Source: Fallopia convolvulus
Lineage: Eukaryota > Streptophyta > Magnoliopsida > Caryophyllales > Polygonaceae
Length of the DNA: 64,000 bases
NCBI GenBank assembly: GCA_964016875.1
Contig: OZ024735.1
Span: 2,844,469-2,908,468 of the forward strand
Direction: 5' to 3'
Position numbers and translations under genes: made by a program. Numbering within the stretch: position 1 is the first letter of the stretch; each line of letters begins with the position of its first letter. Positions 1 through 12,299 of the stretch are shown here, one piece after another. The notes under the pieces were generated by a model that did no database searches, had not been told where the DNA came from, and saw only the letters and a list, made by a program, of their open reading frames with translations.

Positions 1-1501
1 GTCCCCGCCCCCTGTGTCCATTGTTTTGCAGGTTTCTAGGTCAAGAGATCGAAGACGGAGCGGAAGAGGAGGAGTTCTTAATTGGTGTATTAAAGACGAA
101 TTGAAGGCGAGATTTTGTACACCAATAGTTATTAATGAGGAAATGAATTCCATTTGATCCTCATGTTGGGAATAATTTGTATGTTGAATAAAGTTTGATA
201 GGTTGTTATTTTATTAGAAATAATGACCATGTTGTTGTTTCAGTTTTTACGCTAGAACTGAACTTAGGACCGTTGTGTGACCATGTGTGATTAGCTGTCT
301 CATGTTGTGACATGGTTATGAAGTAAGATGGTAGAGATGGGAGTTTAGACTCCAAAACATCTCTTTAGTGGTCCTGAGCTGAAACATCGTTGCAAAATAG
401 GTAATCCAAGGGTAGGAGCCGAGTCTCTAATGACCTCTTTATAACAAAGTTTGTATTCGGGGGCGTAGCTTGCTAGCGTATCCCAATATTGGATTCATGA
501 CTCATGTCTCGCTCCACGTTGGAGGAGGACAATGGTGCACTCTAGCTAAGTGCAAAAGGAACTGATGTGGATCAAGTGGTCACGGATGAAATAGGCCCTC
601 TCACCCTGACGACCTCAGTTACAAGGAATTTATCGGCAGCAGTTTGGGTTGATTAAAAGTTATTAAAATGAATGTGTAATGTTAAAATCATAAAGTGAAG
701 AGAGTGTGATAGGCACGTTTATGTAACAAAATGGTTAGTTCTTTTGATAACCATTCTTGCTCCTGATTAAGGTTGATTCTTAATCAAACTTTGATTAAGT
801 TAAGCTGATTAGTCGTTGAAGACGATGGAGAATGTTGTGTGGCTAGTATAAGTTTCCATTAATCGTTTATGCTTCTTAAAGAAACCACAAGCTGTGGTGT
901 TCTCCCTCTTGATTATGAAAGTCTCCTTCTTATATAAGACTGCTAACTGTTGGATCATAATCCGAGTCTAATTGGATTTTAATGCCAATATGTTTAGTTA
1001 CAACCTTAAGAACCAAGTTAGTTTCTCCACTTGCTTAGTCTTTCATTAGACTAACCCGTCCATCTTCTTTTCTTTTATATGGTCGGCTGGTGTTCACCGT
1101 TGGTATACGACACATCAGGATCTTCTTGGAAGTTGATTCAAGTGGTGAATCCAGAGGTTTGAAGCTTTAGAAGTTGAAGAAAGGTTTCCAATGGCTATGC
1201 TTGAGTGAAGTTCTTGGTTAAATGCGGCAAAGCGAAGTGGGAAAGAAGTTAAGAACCTACGGGAAACTTTTTAAAGACTTTGTCCAAATAGAAGGTTGTT
1301 CTATTTATTTATTCTTTTTAAGTTAAGATTTGTATAAGACCTTTTACTTGTTTTTTCGCTGTAATATTTAACTTAATTTTGTTAGTTTTTAAATGGTTTC
1401 TTATACCTTGTTCTAGTATGTTCTATCAGGTTAAAGCCTAGGGTAGTCCTAATCGGGGTTACTGGCGGTAATACCAGCAGGGTAAGTAAGGGGGTGTTAC
1501 A
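1..1501 (+). mobile_element. 3' part of a long LTR (family B), left part outside the window
   Basis: The segment matches 54400-55800 along its length in the same orientation (shared stretches such as the one around 'aataatgaccatgttgtt') and both end in a GTGTTACA terminus. The family B LTR is AT-rich, non-coding and seems to start with TGTAACA and end with TGTTACA, judging by the complete relative at 43187-46357. The right edge abuts a Tekay-type LTR at 1502, so this LTR or its element was inserted into that LTR. The left end and the target duplication lie outside the window. Confidence 0.75.
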
Positions 1502-2624
1502 GAAATTCCTTCATCTCACAATCCAACCTCCAAGGCGCTCAACCCCGCACCGAGTGCAGAGGCATGCCCTTTCACTCTACCTCACAATCTCCCTTCTAAC
1601 CCCGGCTAATCCTCCACTGGAGCACTTGCCAAAACACATAGATAATATTTTTCGTTTTGAAGGGGCACGGTTTCCCTGTCACACGGGCCATACATAGACA
1701 ACTCTTCCTCAACGCCAGCTACCACGAGGCCGTGCCGGAAACGTTACCAACACAGAGAAAAACGTTCCAAAAACCTCTTTCTGATAAAATGCGTTTGAAA
1801 CCATTTTACATACACAACAAACCAAGAAGTTCAAAATAATTTAAAAAGGTATTCGGGACTAGTTCCCAAAACCAGCCCTACAATAACGGTATACAATCTA
1901 ACAGGATAGAGAAGAATTGAGCAAGTCGAAAACGACTTACCTCGAAGCTAGGAAACTTTTGAAGAAGGCGGAATTAAGAGCGCAAACGGAAATGATCCCC
2001 TAATGGAAAATTTGACATGACAACTACGTTAGGTTGGACACACACCTAGTGATATCATTTTAACCAATTATAATAAAGTCAAATACAATTAATTTTTTTT
2101 AAATAAACCTCCTGCTAGACTATTAAAAGACACCACTACCCTATTCTTAATTAACAACTACATGACCCCAGGAAACCCCCACCAGAACAATAAGCGGAGA
2201 GCAAGAGGCAAGAGGCGGAGAACTTCTTTGATTTCGGGCTCCTTCAACGCAGAAGAGAGTATAGAAGGACATATGATTGAGCTCTTGAAACGTGATTGTG
2301 ATATTAGAAGACGGATGGAAGCGAAGATAGTCGGTTCCAACAGAATCGATTTTGACGGGGTTGAGGGTAGAAGATTACGTGAATGGTTAGTGGAGAGAAA
2401 TTAATTTAAATACAGGGGGTTAGGCTAATGATAATATTTTAGGTGTGATTTTCAGTTAACACAACCGAACTTCATATTTCTACTCTAAGACATGGGCTTT
2501 TGGGCTTAGTTAAGGTGATACAAGGAGATGGGACTTGGTCCCAAAACTTACAAAAATAAGGAGGTGGAATTGGGAGGTTTAAAACGGAAATAGGATGACG
2601 GGTATTCGAAAACCGCATATTACA
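1502..2624 (-). mobile_element. Tekay-type LTR, copy 1 (truncated, internally deleted)
   Basis: The sequence is clearly homologous to 29343-31235. On the minus strand it starts with TGTAATATG directly after a polypurine tract (2625-2640, read 'cttaagggggg'), so it is the 3' LTR of a minus-strand element. It is cut at 1501 by the family B LTR. Compared with copy 2 it lacks about 165 bp near 2054 and about 620 bp at the junction near 2191, where two bases of microhomology remain. A TATTTAAAT promoter motif is kept near 2404-2412. Confidence 0.75.
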
Positions 2625-2869
2625 TATTACCCCCCTTAAGAAAGTTTCGTCCCGAAACTTTTATAACAAAGCAAACTAAAACTCGAGGTTTCACAAAACT
2701 CTCCCTCTAAACAGGGGTTCGTCCTCGAACCGGAATTTATTGATGAAGACAAAAATAACCAATACTATCCATCCAAAACACATAACTCGGCAATCAAATT
2801 TTTAAACAGTCAAACATGCAAGTCAAAGTGAACAACAATCACGAAACAATTATCGAATCTGAAAACAAT

Positions 2870-3403
2870 TCACTAATTACTAACCTTCCCCTCAAACGCC
2901 TCTACTAAAATCGGGTAGATCTCTGAGAAACTCTCACTCATCCTGGACTCCGTCTCCCAAGTGGCCTCCTCGACTCCCCGTCGAGACCACTGAATAAACA
3001 CTAAAGGAATCACCTTGTTCCGCAACTTCTTCATCCGTCGATCTAGAATCTTCAATGGTTGTTCCCGGAAAGTGTGATCTTGTTCCACCACCAACTCCTC
3101 ATAATTAAGTCTGTGACTAGGATCCGGAACATACTATCTCAACTGTGAGACGTGAAATACAGGATGAACTCCGTCTAAAGCAGGCGGCAATGCTAGCTTG
3201 TAGGCCACCTCGCCCTCTCACTCCAGAATCTCAAATGGACCGATATAGCGGGGACTCAGCTTCCCTTTCACCCTGAATCTCCTGACCCCACGGGTAGGCG
3301 ATACTCTCAACCAAACGTGTGCTCATACCTCAAACTCCAACGGTCTACGACTCTTGGCCGCATAGGACTTTTGGCGACTTTGAGCAGCTAACATCCTCTC
3401 CAG
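2870..3403 (-). pseudogene. Tekay-type pol C-terminus with chromodomain
   Basis: On the minus strand this decodes to the linker typical of chromoviruses (KGKLSPRYIGPFEILE, then VHPVFHVSQLR) followed by a chromodomain-like end (PLKILDRRMKKLR ... IQWSRRGVEEATWE). Two in-frame stops interrupt the linker (after EILE and after SQLR). Chromodomains direct chromovirus integration to modified histones; here only the C-terminal end of pol survives. A direct duplication of 'ggccgcataggacttttg' at 3357-3374 and 3418-3435 marks a local tandem duplication at the join to the integrase block. Confidence 0.85.
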
Positions 3404-4390
3404 CTAACATCGTCTTGGCCGCATAGGACTTTTGCCCACCTTCCGGATCGTCTCCTCAATCATCTGTGGCCTCTTGCCTACAACATCTGAGGGATCATCC
3501 CAACAAAGCGGTGTCCTACATCTTCGCCCATATAAGGCCTCATAAGGAGCCATCTGAATAGACGAGTGCCAATTGTTATTATAGGCAAACTCTACCAAAT
3601 CGAAGTGGTCCGACCACTGACCTCCCCAGTCTAGCACGCAGGACCTCAGCATGTCCTCTAGAGTCTGAATCGTCCTCTCTGTCTGGCCGTCTGACTGCGG
3701 GTGGTAAGTAGTCGTGAAATGTAATCTCGTCCCCAATGCCTCATGTACATGCTGCCAAAATCTGGGAGTAAAATGCCCATCACAATCCGACATAATCGTC
3801 TTAGGCACTACATGTAGTCTGACTATCTGACTGATAAACACCTCTACGAGCTTGCTCACTTGCCATGTCTCCCCGATAGGCAAAAAGCGAGTAGCCTTTG
3901 TCATTCTATCCACCACTACCCAAATGGCATCATGACCTCTACTGAGTCTCAAACCTGTGACGAAATCCATGGAGATATCCTCCCACTTACATTCCGGAAT
4001 AGGAAGTAATTGAAGCATCCCACTTGGCCTTTGATGCTCAATCTTCACCTGCTGACAAACCTGACACTTGGACACAAATCTCGCTACATCTGGCTTCATG
4101 CCATCCCACCAGTAAAACTGCTGCAAATCCTTATACATCTTACTCGCTCCGGGGTGGATTGAGTAAGGTGTAGCATGAGCCTCCTGCAAAATCTTCTGCC
4201 TCAACTCTGCATCTCGAGGCACATAAATCTGACCACGCAAACACAAAATACCATCTGCTCTCTCCAAAAAGTCGGGTGCCTCTCCACGGCTCAATCTCTA
4301 CCTCAAATCCTGAATCATCGGGCAACTCTCTTGCTTCTGCCTCACATCCTCAAGTAAGGATGGCTGACACTCTAGGGCCCTCAAGCTGCG
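3404..4390 (-). pseudogene. Tekay-type Ty3/gypsy integrase fragment
   Basis: A 296-residue open frame (4294-3404) plus upstream residues shows the integrase zinc finger (H near HPGASKMYKDL, C-x2-C as CQVCQQ) and the catalytic core: D in ISMDFVTGL, D in MSDCDGHF and E in TERTIQTLEDML, with the context TTYHPQSDGQTER. This matches Tekay/Del chromovirus integrases. The reverse transcriptase and RNase H upstream are gone, since a CRM-type fragment starts near 4390. The protein would act in the nucleus to insert the cDNA, but this copy is a fragment. Confidence 0.9.
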
Positions 4391-4435
4391 AAATAAATTC
4401 ATCACGGTTGTAATTACCAAAGAAATCTTCAAATT

Positions 4436-5462
4436 TTAACTTAACGTCGCGGCGTGATACATGCGCCGGACGTTCATTATCGGCGCGCCGATTGGCACGC
4501 GGAGGCGGTGTGCGTCTGCGTCAGGGACCTCGGCCAAAGCCTCGGTGTGGCCCGTCGCCATCGTCGCTGGGCTCCTCGTCCCCATCGCGCCGAGGGCGCC
4601 GCTGCTCCTCGCGGTCTCGGTTTTGGCGACGCCGATCCCCGTCGTGCCGAGGCCGTTCGCGGTTGTCACGGTGTTCGAGCCGATCATAGACCGCGCGGTT
4701 CTCAGGCAACTTGGGTCTCAGAATCCAATCCCGATCTCGATCTATCCACTCCTCCGAATCATGGACCGGAGGGTGGTCAAATTCCTCCTCGAAATCCTCC
4801 TCGTACTCCGTGATAGAGAACTCAGAATCCGAAATTGGAGTTGTTGAACTTTGATGACCTCGATAATCATCGACATCGAAGTCATCGCGGTCTTTGTGTT
4901 GCTTCCTCTTAGGCGTCGGAGTGACCGCCTTTTTCTTTTTCTTGGCTTGTTGACGTCGCCACTCCTTGGAGTCATACTCCTCATCGGAATGAACGTCAAC
5001 AACCCCTTTTAAATTTTGAGCCTGATTAGTCGGGTGACTTTCCTTCATGGATTCCAACCTTTGGACTCTAATCGGGTGAGACGCTTCAACCATCGGACCC
5101 ATAGCCTTTTCTTGTGCCGTAGCCCGCTGAACCGAGACGCTGTGTGGCGTTACGCTCGGCTGTGCGGGCTGCGTGTGGATCGTCACAGCAGGGAGCGCTT
5201 GTTGTTGTTCGAAAAACCTTGTGAGCATGCGCTCCATGGTGGTGAAGCGCGCCTCAAGCGCCGCAAGGCCATCGGTTGGCGTGGTACCGGGCAGCATCGC
5301 GCCGGGCGTCCCGAGGAGACCCGGTTGGAGCGCTGGCACAAGTGGTGCGTTGTTGTGTTGTTGGTTTGTGAGGTTTTGCTGGTTGGAATTCTCGTCACCG
5401 TCCATGCTTCCGTCTCCTATTTCAACCATAGACATGAACGAGTAAAAAGTTCCAAAAAACAA
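4436..5462 (-). pseudogene. CRM-type gag, copy 1
   Basis: An open frame of 313 residues begins MFFGTFYSFMSMVEIGDG and contains a coiled-coil-like segment (DGLAALEARFTTMERMLTRFFEQQ), a charged linker rich in D, E, R and K, and an RDR-rich end. A +1/-1 frame change near 4520-4690 moves to the frame that continues to 4436. Copy 2 at 38984-40651 is homologous and has a TGA at 40187 where this copy has CGA, so this copy keeps the older state. Gag would form the virus-like particle. It is truncated before the major capsid part. Confidence 0.8.
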
Positions 5463-6324
5463 GCAAGCAAAAGAAACGCCAAGATATTGTAAGACTCACC
5501 ACGCAAGTACCCTTAGTTTGCACGAAAAGTACTCGAAAGGAATGGGAGGCTAAAGATCTCGACGGTGCACAAGCTCGGAACAACACAAAAGCACAAACAA
5601 GCAAGACAATCAAGCATGCAAGTAAGAAAAGAAGAAGAAGGCGTCGGCTTGGCAAGCCTTGGCACGTAAGGAAAGGAGATAGAAAAGGAGAGGATCTCGG
5701 CCTAAGAGGGAAGGCGAGATTGTGTCTAAACAAAATAGAAACAAAAAGATATGCAATCAATCAAGGATATGCAAATCAAGGCAAGAAAAGATATGATTGG
5801 ATTGGAGAGAGAGGGCCCGAATATTTGTGAGATACTTGCCTTATTTTGGCTTGTGTATCTCACAATATCTTTTGATTTTTTTTTATAACAACTAATGGAT
5901 AAAGATTGCCTTATTTTGGCTTTGCTTTTTCAAATTTTTTTTTTATATTTTCGGCAACTACGAGATCTTGGAGATTTGATCTCCCAAGATTCTTGCTTTC
6001 ACTAACAACCACGAGATCAGGCCAAATCGGACCAAATCTTGCAAAAATAGAAACAAAAAGAGACGTGCACAATTCAATCAATCCAAACAAACATGAAGAA
6101 TGCAAGCAATGCTCGAAATCTTAAGATGATGAACCGAAAACAAGTGCAAGTCGGCGGGGTTAAGGCTATTTTTTGTGATTTTTTTTTTGTGATTTTTTTT
6201 TGAAGCAAAAACAATGGATCTAGTGGATGTTGGTAGAGATGGCGGAAGCTAATGAAAATAATGGTGGTAAAGAAAAAAATTTCGTGCAAAAAACGAGTAA
6301 ATGAGTGAGAGAGACTTACGCAAT

Positions 6325-6343
6325 CCGAGGCTCTGATGCCAGT
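6325..6343 (-). other. Primer-binding site of CRM-type copy 1
   Basis: Read on the minus strand directly after the LTR: 'actggcatcagagcctcgg', close to the complement of the 3' end of initiator tRNA-Met (TGGTATCAGAGC). A GTAAGT splice-donor consensus follows a few bases downstream (near 6315-6320). Confidence 0.7.
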
Positions 6344-7289
6344 TGATGTGAACCCCGTTGAGGATTCACGAGAGGATCTCGACTTGGACTCATAAATGGT
6401 CTTCTCACGTGTGTAACCGATAGATTTTAGACGAATAAACGTCTAGACGAGGTTTGGGTGATAATTGAAAGGATTAAGGAGGTGATCTCTTTTGAGGGAA
6501 ATCGGAAGAGTATGGGATACGAGAAGAGAATTTGGTTGACGCCTTAATAAACAATCTGGAGTAAACTCGACAGCATAATGGTAGTTCAATTCAAGCGTGA
6601 GAAATAATGAGGGGGCGTGCCTCTTTTATAAGGAAGAGGGCACGCCAAACCCTAGACAAAACCCTATCGGCGTGGGGAAGTGAAGGGAGGTGCAAGCATG
6701 CGGCCCAACCACTTGGCCCAAGCCCAAAACTCATAAAAATAGAAATGACATAAGTAGCAATGTTTCGGAAAGGAAATAATACTAAAAATGGTAAAAAGAT
6801 AAATGGTCACGGTGACCTAGTCGCGAGTGTCGCAACAAGGTCGTGACAAGGCGTCGGCGCGCCAAGGACATGTCATGGCACGGAGTCGGGACACGGCATG
6901 GCGTCGGCGGGCTGGAACCTCAAGACGGGGTTGGTGCGCACCCGAACCTCAAGTGGCGAGGTCGAGGCGCACCAGAACCTCATGTTCTCGCGCCGGGGTG
7001 GCCCGGCGTGGCACGGTGCTCGGCGGTCGCGATTGGCACGGTACCGAGGACGAGGTTCTCGGTACCGCGATGCGAAGCGTCGGGCTGGTGACTCGACGCG
7101 CCTTCGATGGTGACGAGGCACGTGAATGCGGGCGCCCCGGTGGATGCGCCGTGGCTTGCGAAGGCTCTCGTGATGATGGACGTCGTTGCTCGAGGAATGG
7201 CGCTGGTTCTGGCTCGAGTGACGGGTCCGTCGGAATGCACGGACAAGTCTTCCTCCTCCTGGTTGGCTGTCAAGGTGGGGCTCACATCA
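6344..7289 (-). mobile_element. CRM-type 5' LTR, copy 1
   Basis: Ends are TGATGTGA...CACATCA, the same as the two LTRs at 32332-33228 and 41565-42447. A TATA motif lies in 'cctcttttataagg' near 6632. The 3' half (6800-7280) is GC- and CpG-rich, so the open frames seen there are spurious. The five bases after the LTR are AGCAA, a possible target duplication whose partner has been lost. Confidence 0.85.
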
Positions 7290-7385
7290 AGCAACCACAG
7301 GGGCCTCTCCTCTACCCCTGCCTCGGCCCCTACTGCGGCCTCTTCCACTGGCTTTAGCAACTCCCGCTCTGGTTGGTGGGGCCAT
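7290..7385 (-). pseudogene. Tekay-type gag N-terminus
   Basis: ATG at 7385-7383 opens MAPPTRAGVAKASGRGRSRG, the RG-rich start typical of Tekay-type gag. The frame runs into the CRM-type LTR after about 30 codons. The ATG is directly preceded by 'ctttctgttatag', a good 3' splice site, which fits a 5' leader intron whose donor may be the GTAAG at 30798-30794 in the LTR. Confidence 0.7.
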
Positions 7386-7773
7386 CTATAACAGAAAGTC
7401 CCACAGTCAAACTTAAGCAACCTATTATTCGAGGATCTTGCAACGCGGGCACGACGAGAAAACTTAATAAAAATATCCAACCTTTTTATGTAATTAAAAT
7501 TAGAAAACATAGTTATGCATGTATTCCCGAGAATTAAATATCCAAATCTGACAAGGCACTACTAACAATAAATTATTCGAGGAATGACAAAAGACAAGAC
7601 ATAACACTAACTCCAACATAATAATAAAAGCAACATCCTAAAATGTCATAAATAAACTAAAGTAACCCGACCCCACTATGACACGCGCTCTTCACCGCTC
7701 CGCCCCGCCATCTGGCCTTGGTTCCTGCACAGTTCCCTGGATCATACCTGGAACTGAAAAATATTCCCCGAAG
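7386..7773 (-). other. Tekay-type 5' leader or LTR segment
   Basis: This non-coding stretch is continuous with 29169 onward once the 21.4-kb hAT-ended insertion and one copy of its target duplication are removed. It joins the gag start to the LTR copy at 29169-31235. I see no initiator-Met primer-binding site here, so the LTR edge is not resolved. Bases 7542-7654 are the source of a perfect 113-bp copy found at 7979-8091. Confidence 0.5.
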
Positions 7774-7781
7774 GGTCAGCT
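7774..7781. repeat. Left 8-bp target-site duplication GGTCAGCT
   Basis: Identical to 29161-29168. The bases between them start TAGGGCTGGG and end CCCAGCCCTA. Confidence 0.9.
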
Positions 7782-7978
7782 TAGGGCTGGGAAAAATCCG
7801 GTCCGGACCAGATTTTTAGACCGGACTGGGATGGACCGGACCGGACCGGCTTTTTGTATTAGTGGTAAAAAAATTATTTTATGTAGAAAATATGTATATT
7901 TATATTATAAAATCGGAAAATCTTTATGCACAGGAAAAGCGTAAAGCGTAAAGAGAGTGTATGACCCAAGGGTACTAC

Positions 7979-8091
7979 CCAAATCTGACAAGGCACTACT
8001 AACAATAAATTATTCGAGGAATGACAAAAGACAAGACATAACACTAACTCCAACATAATAATAAAAGCAACATCCTAAAATGTCATAAATA
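7979..8091 (+). repeat. 113-bp filler copy of 7542-7654 inside the MULE end
   Basis: All 113 bases match the upstream Tekay segment 7542-7654 exactly and in the same orientation. The copy sits inside the giant MULE's left terminus, bracketed by two copies of the terminal motif ATGACCCAAGGGTAC (7961-7975 and 8110-8124). This is the pattern left by break repair with template switching to nearby sequence, and it postdates insertion at this site. Confidence 0.9.
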
Positions 8092-8235
8092 TACGCTTCA
8101 TGAAGCGTATGACCCAAGGGTACCCTTCCAGCGGGTCCTACCCCGGAGTGTACGCTTCGTAAAGCGTAAAGAGAGGCTTACGCTTCATAAAGCGTACCAA
8201 TAGCGCTAATTTAAACGCTTTTCAAAGCGCCAGGT
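8091..8235 (+). repeat. Left inverted terminal region of the giant MULE
   Basis: Begins with a perfect 20-bp palindrome (8091-8110, atacgcttcatgaagcgtat) and contains further hairpin-type motifs (acgcttcgtaaagcgt, acgcttcataaagcgt, aaacgcttttcaaagcg). The motif order matches the reverse complement of 28700-28862. Confidence 0.75.
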
Positions 8236-9769
8236 CATCGTCTTCATCCCCCTTCCTCCCGATTGAGAAACCAAAAACCAGAGGGGTAATCTCCGTATTT
8301 GGAATGCAATTTAATCCCAATAATTCACAAATGGTTCGTGTTCGTGGTGGTGGCAGTTGACGTGCTTCGACGAGCAATTAGCCGACGACTATGTGCAGGT
8401 CGCTTCTGTGGAGGCCGACGCAGATGGACATTCAACAGGTAAATGTCAAAATCAGAGTATTTTGCAATTTGATTTGATGAAATTTGGGGATTTTTATTGC
8501 AATGTCGTGAAGTTTAGGGTTTTTAAATTTGGGGATTTGATCAAATACAATGTCATGAAGTCTTGTAGAAGAAACACACATGTAGAACTTTAATATATAT
8601 GTAACAATGCTACACAATGGAACTTTAGGGTTTTTAAATTGCTAATAAACGCTCAATAATCTACACAATAAATAAGAGTTACTAGATATCTGATATCTGA
8701 AACACAAGAATGGAGTGGAGTTCCTATATATCTGATAGGAAGCAATCATGCATATGTTATTCAGTAAGTGAAGCTCAAAGACTGAAACTACTTGAGTAGT
8801 TGATGTATGTTTATTGCTGCTATGGTAGATTAGCTGTTGTTTGATGGATGAGGATTCCATTCACGTACATACTTGCTGGTGTTGGTTAAAATTGTGCATT
8901 GTAAAGGTTGGTAGAGGTGTTGGTACTTGGTAGAGTTGTAGTTACATTCAAATCAATATCAGGTTGTCTGGTTGAGGTTGTTATGGTTGTCCAATTGCCT
9001 CATTTCTCAAGTATTCATTCATTCATGGCATTCAAGACCCAAAGTGTTGTTGTATGTCTCTGTGTCTTTGCCGGTAGAATGCGCAATTCAGCTGTTATAG
9101 TCTCTTTCTTATCCGGTCCATGGAGTTTTCTGATTTTACATGACACCTTCCCTTCCTTTCTTTTTCCTTTTCAACAAGTCAATCAAAGTAAAATACTGGT
9201 CTGCTACTTTCAATTGAATAAATAGAATAGTACTACTTCTTACATAAAACACCTGAATCCATATGTTAAAACTCCATCAAAGCTTCAGAGGGATTCCAAG
9301 TCTCCCTTTGTGGTTGTTGGTGTGACCCTCGTCGGCAATTTTTCTTCTTCAACACCTGATATTGAGGCGTAGATAGGTTATTAGAATCCACATTTATTGG
9401 CTAAAGTGGGATCTTATTATAGGTGGTGATTCTGGTGAATGTTCAATGCACAGAAGACATCAGGACAATTTAAGCATATTTCTTAGTACTTATTAACCAA
9501 AACAAGACATAAGATGGAAATTGGTAACTAAATTATGTAGTTCACCATAATGCTTAAACTCTACCCCTTTCAAAAAGTTAAAAACTGCACCATAACTAGG
9601 GAAAAGTAACCCATGTACAGAAGAAAGTTATTGAGATTAATAGCTTTGAACTGCATCTTAGAAGTAGGAAATCACTAGTAAATAGATCCCAGTCAAAAAC
9701 TGATTTATGGAAACAAAACATCTTTCATCTAAGAAGACATACAATGGTTCAGAAATTCTTTCCAAAACC

Positions 9770-10300
9770 CTAGTGCCGCGTTTGATGTTAATGACAAGGT
9801 TTCTGTAACTGATGGTAGCACAATTGAGGTTAATGTCAATGTTGAGGGGTTTGAATGGAATTTTCAGCATGTACCATTCAAAGCAGATGTTATGGTTATT
9901 CCACTTGGATGTTGTGATATGGTTTTAGGTGTTCAGTGGCTTGAAACTTTGGGTAGGATTATGTGGGATATCAAGCACTTGACTATGGAATTCAAGATCA
10001 ACAACAAAAAGCTATTATTGCATGGTTTGCAATCAGGTTCAGTAAGGGAAATTAAAGCTCAACAGTTGAACAAGGTTCTGGATCAGGAAGGACAGTTGGC
10101 TATGATTTGTGTGAAGACAATAGATGAATCTGAATTGTTGTGTATAGCCACATCAGTAGTGAGTAATTCTGAGTTACCTGAGTGTATTGAGCAGCTTTTG
10201 GTGGAATTTGAGGACATTTTTAAAGAGCCAACAGAATTGCCTCCTTTCAGGAAGCGACTCATAGTTGGTGAAAGATCCAGGTTGAGACTTGAGGTTGAGA
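9770..10300 (+). pseudogene. Gypsy protease-to-RT fragment in the first intron
   Basis: The frame reads FDVNDKVSVTDGSTIEVNV, then PFKADVMVIPLGCCDMVLGV and QWLETLGRIMWDIKHLTMEF, the C-terminal half of a Ty3/gypsy aspartic protease. The start of the RT region follows (LLVEFEDIFKEPTELPPFR). The protease active-site triad and the RT catalytic motif are absent. It lies in the 2.5-kb first intron of the PMD gene, in the same orientation, and is a dead retrotransposon piece. The remaining intron sequence (8439-9769, 10301-10923) has no recognisable coding capacity. Confidence 0.8.
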
Positions 10301-12047
10301 GTTGTTGTTTGTTCATTGACTCTTGGCTGGCAATTCATTCTATTAGTTCCAATTCATAGATCTTACAAGATTCTTGTGGACATGAAAACAAAAGCAATCA
10401 GTCTGTAATGTTCTGGTTCAATTCCAGAAACTTTTGTTCAGCTCAATAGGACTGGAAATATTATAGTAGTACAACAGGAAATGATTTTATATGTGCCATT
10501 AAGGGATCAATTAAATAAGAATTAGATGCCAACAGATACAATCAAAAGCAGTGTATTGATTTTACTAGTTATATGGAGTATATCTGAATGAAGCATGTCA
10601 GAGTTTTCTGTTTCCAATATTGAACACTTTTTCCACACTCGAAAGAATGTTTTACTATTGTTTCTTTAGAATTAGAAGAATATAAAGAATGTGGCAGGAC
10701 AGTTACCTCCAACATAATCACAAATAAGAGCTTTGGTACCAGAAGCTTCCTATTGTTTCTTAAGTCATCTTTTCTTTTGTTGATCAATTGTAGTGCATTT
10801 TAAATCTTTTCAGCGTAATTGTGCATTTCAATGACATTTCAATGATATTTATACATAATGTAAATCTGAGCTTTAATGGTTTGAAAATTAATGATGTGGT
10901 GTTCACATTGTTTTATTGGACAGTGGTTGACGTTGTTAGGGGGGACGAGGCGATCGATGCAGATGTCGGTATGATTGCTGAGACTAGTGATAGAGCTAGC
11001 AATGATGGTACTGTTGGCAGGTGTTCTCCAGCTCATAATGATACGAGCAAGGGCGATGCGAGGGGTGGTTGGGGCGAGGAAACGATGATGGTACATATTT
11101 AGTAATTTAGTATGCAAAGTATGAAAATTGAATTTATGAGATTTGTTTGCCTGATTTGTGTATTTTTTGTTTATGTGCTTGGAAGGAATGAAATTATATG
11201 GTCATCTTAAGTTAATACCCATAGTTCATATGATATGATTGCTTTCCACCTACTTAAATGTAATTGGCTCCACGAATGTTAAAATTTTGAAGTTTATGTT
11301 TTGTTAGCACTTGTTCACTGGAGGATAATGTGATTTATGCTCTCCTTTAGCATAAACAGTAGTGATTGAAGTTAACTATTTTGCTTTTGTTATAGTAATA
11401 TAAATATAGGCCTTTAGTTATACAAGTTATGCGAATATTAGTTAAAATCACACTTATGTATAAAGAGATATACGAATTGAAGGTAAGGCACAAAGTACGA
11501 ATTTTATAAAGGAGTGCGTAAATGAAATAATGAAAATCGTAAACAGGCGTTTCAGGAGTTGAGTCGTGAGTTGCGAACTCCCGACTCGACTACACCTCCT
11601 GTGCCGAAGAAGAAGAGGACTAGGAACGCGAAAGCACGAGGTATACTGCAGTCTGCTCGTGTTGAGTCCCCTCCGCTGAAAAAGAGGGCCAGGAGATTAG
11701 GGGTTGAGACGTTGATATCTGAGCTACAGCGGGACGAGGCAGTGCATGATGGTGCAGATATTCAGATAGAGCAGGACGTTGGTCCGTCTGCTCCGGCTGA
11801 GACTGCTGAGGAGATTCCGACAGACGTCGTTGGGACTGATCAGGCAGAGGATGTTGTTCCGTCTTCCCCAACCCATCATCACACCCCTCGACGAGAGTCC
11901 GAGCAGATCGATTCACTTAGTTTAGGGACTCCGATTGGCACTGGAGAGGATCTTTCTAGGGACGTTGATATGAGTCCTCCACTTGCCTCGGTCTCACCTT
12001 CTCAGACCCCTCCCATCATACGGACTCCATGTTCTGAGCCTCTTGTT

Positions 12048-12299
12048 CATGCGGCTGTTGATGTTCAGCCTCCGATTGCCCAGGATCCTCCCATTATCGA
12101 CCCTCCACTTCATGCAGCTGCTGATGTTCACCCTCTGATTGCCCAGGATCCTCCCATTATCGACCCTCCACTTCATGCGGCTGCTGATGTTCAGCCTCCG
12201 ATTGCCCAGGATCCTCCCATTATCGACCCTCCATTTCATCCTCCTACTGTTGTTGAGCCTTCAGTTGCCTCGGATCCTCCCATTGTTGACCCTCCTCCC
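12048..12299 (+). repeat. Four 63-bp tandem repeats in PMD exon 3
   Basis: Each unit encodes 21 residues of the type HAAADVQPPIAQDPPIIDPP plus L, F or P. Units at 12048, 12111, 12174 and 12237; the last is the most divergent. All keep the frame, so they expanded under coding constraint or by recent slippage. A second Pro/Ala-rich block (PAAPAPPAAVEA) follows at 12430-12540. Confidence 0.9.

Larger units (their letters stand above)
4390..7289 (-). mobile_element. Truncated CRM-type retrotransposon (5' LTR, leader, gag)
   Basis: The block is a second copy of the 5' half of the element at 32332-42447: LTR 6344-7289, primer-binding site next to it, leader 5463-6343 and gag 4436-5462. It is cut off at about 4390 inside gag, where Tekay integrase sequence begins. 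The outer LTR end lies in the first codons of the Tekay gag reading frame (7290-7385), so the CRM-type element inserted into the Tekay element and its 3' part was later lost together with most of the Tekay interior. Confidence 0.8.

Noticed and set aside
6827..7357. Long overlapping open frames on both strands
   Set aside because: They lie in the GC-rich part of a CRM-type LTR. Such frames recur in the other LTR copies with no conserved product.
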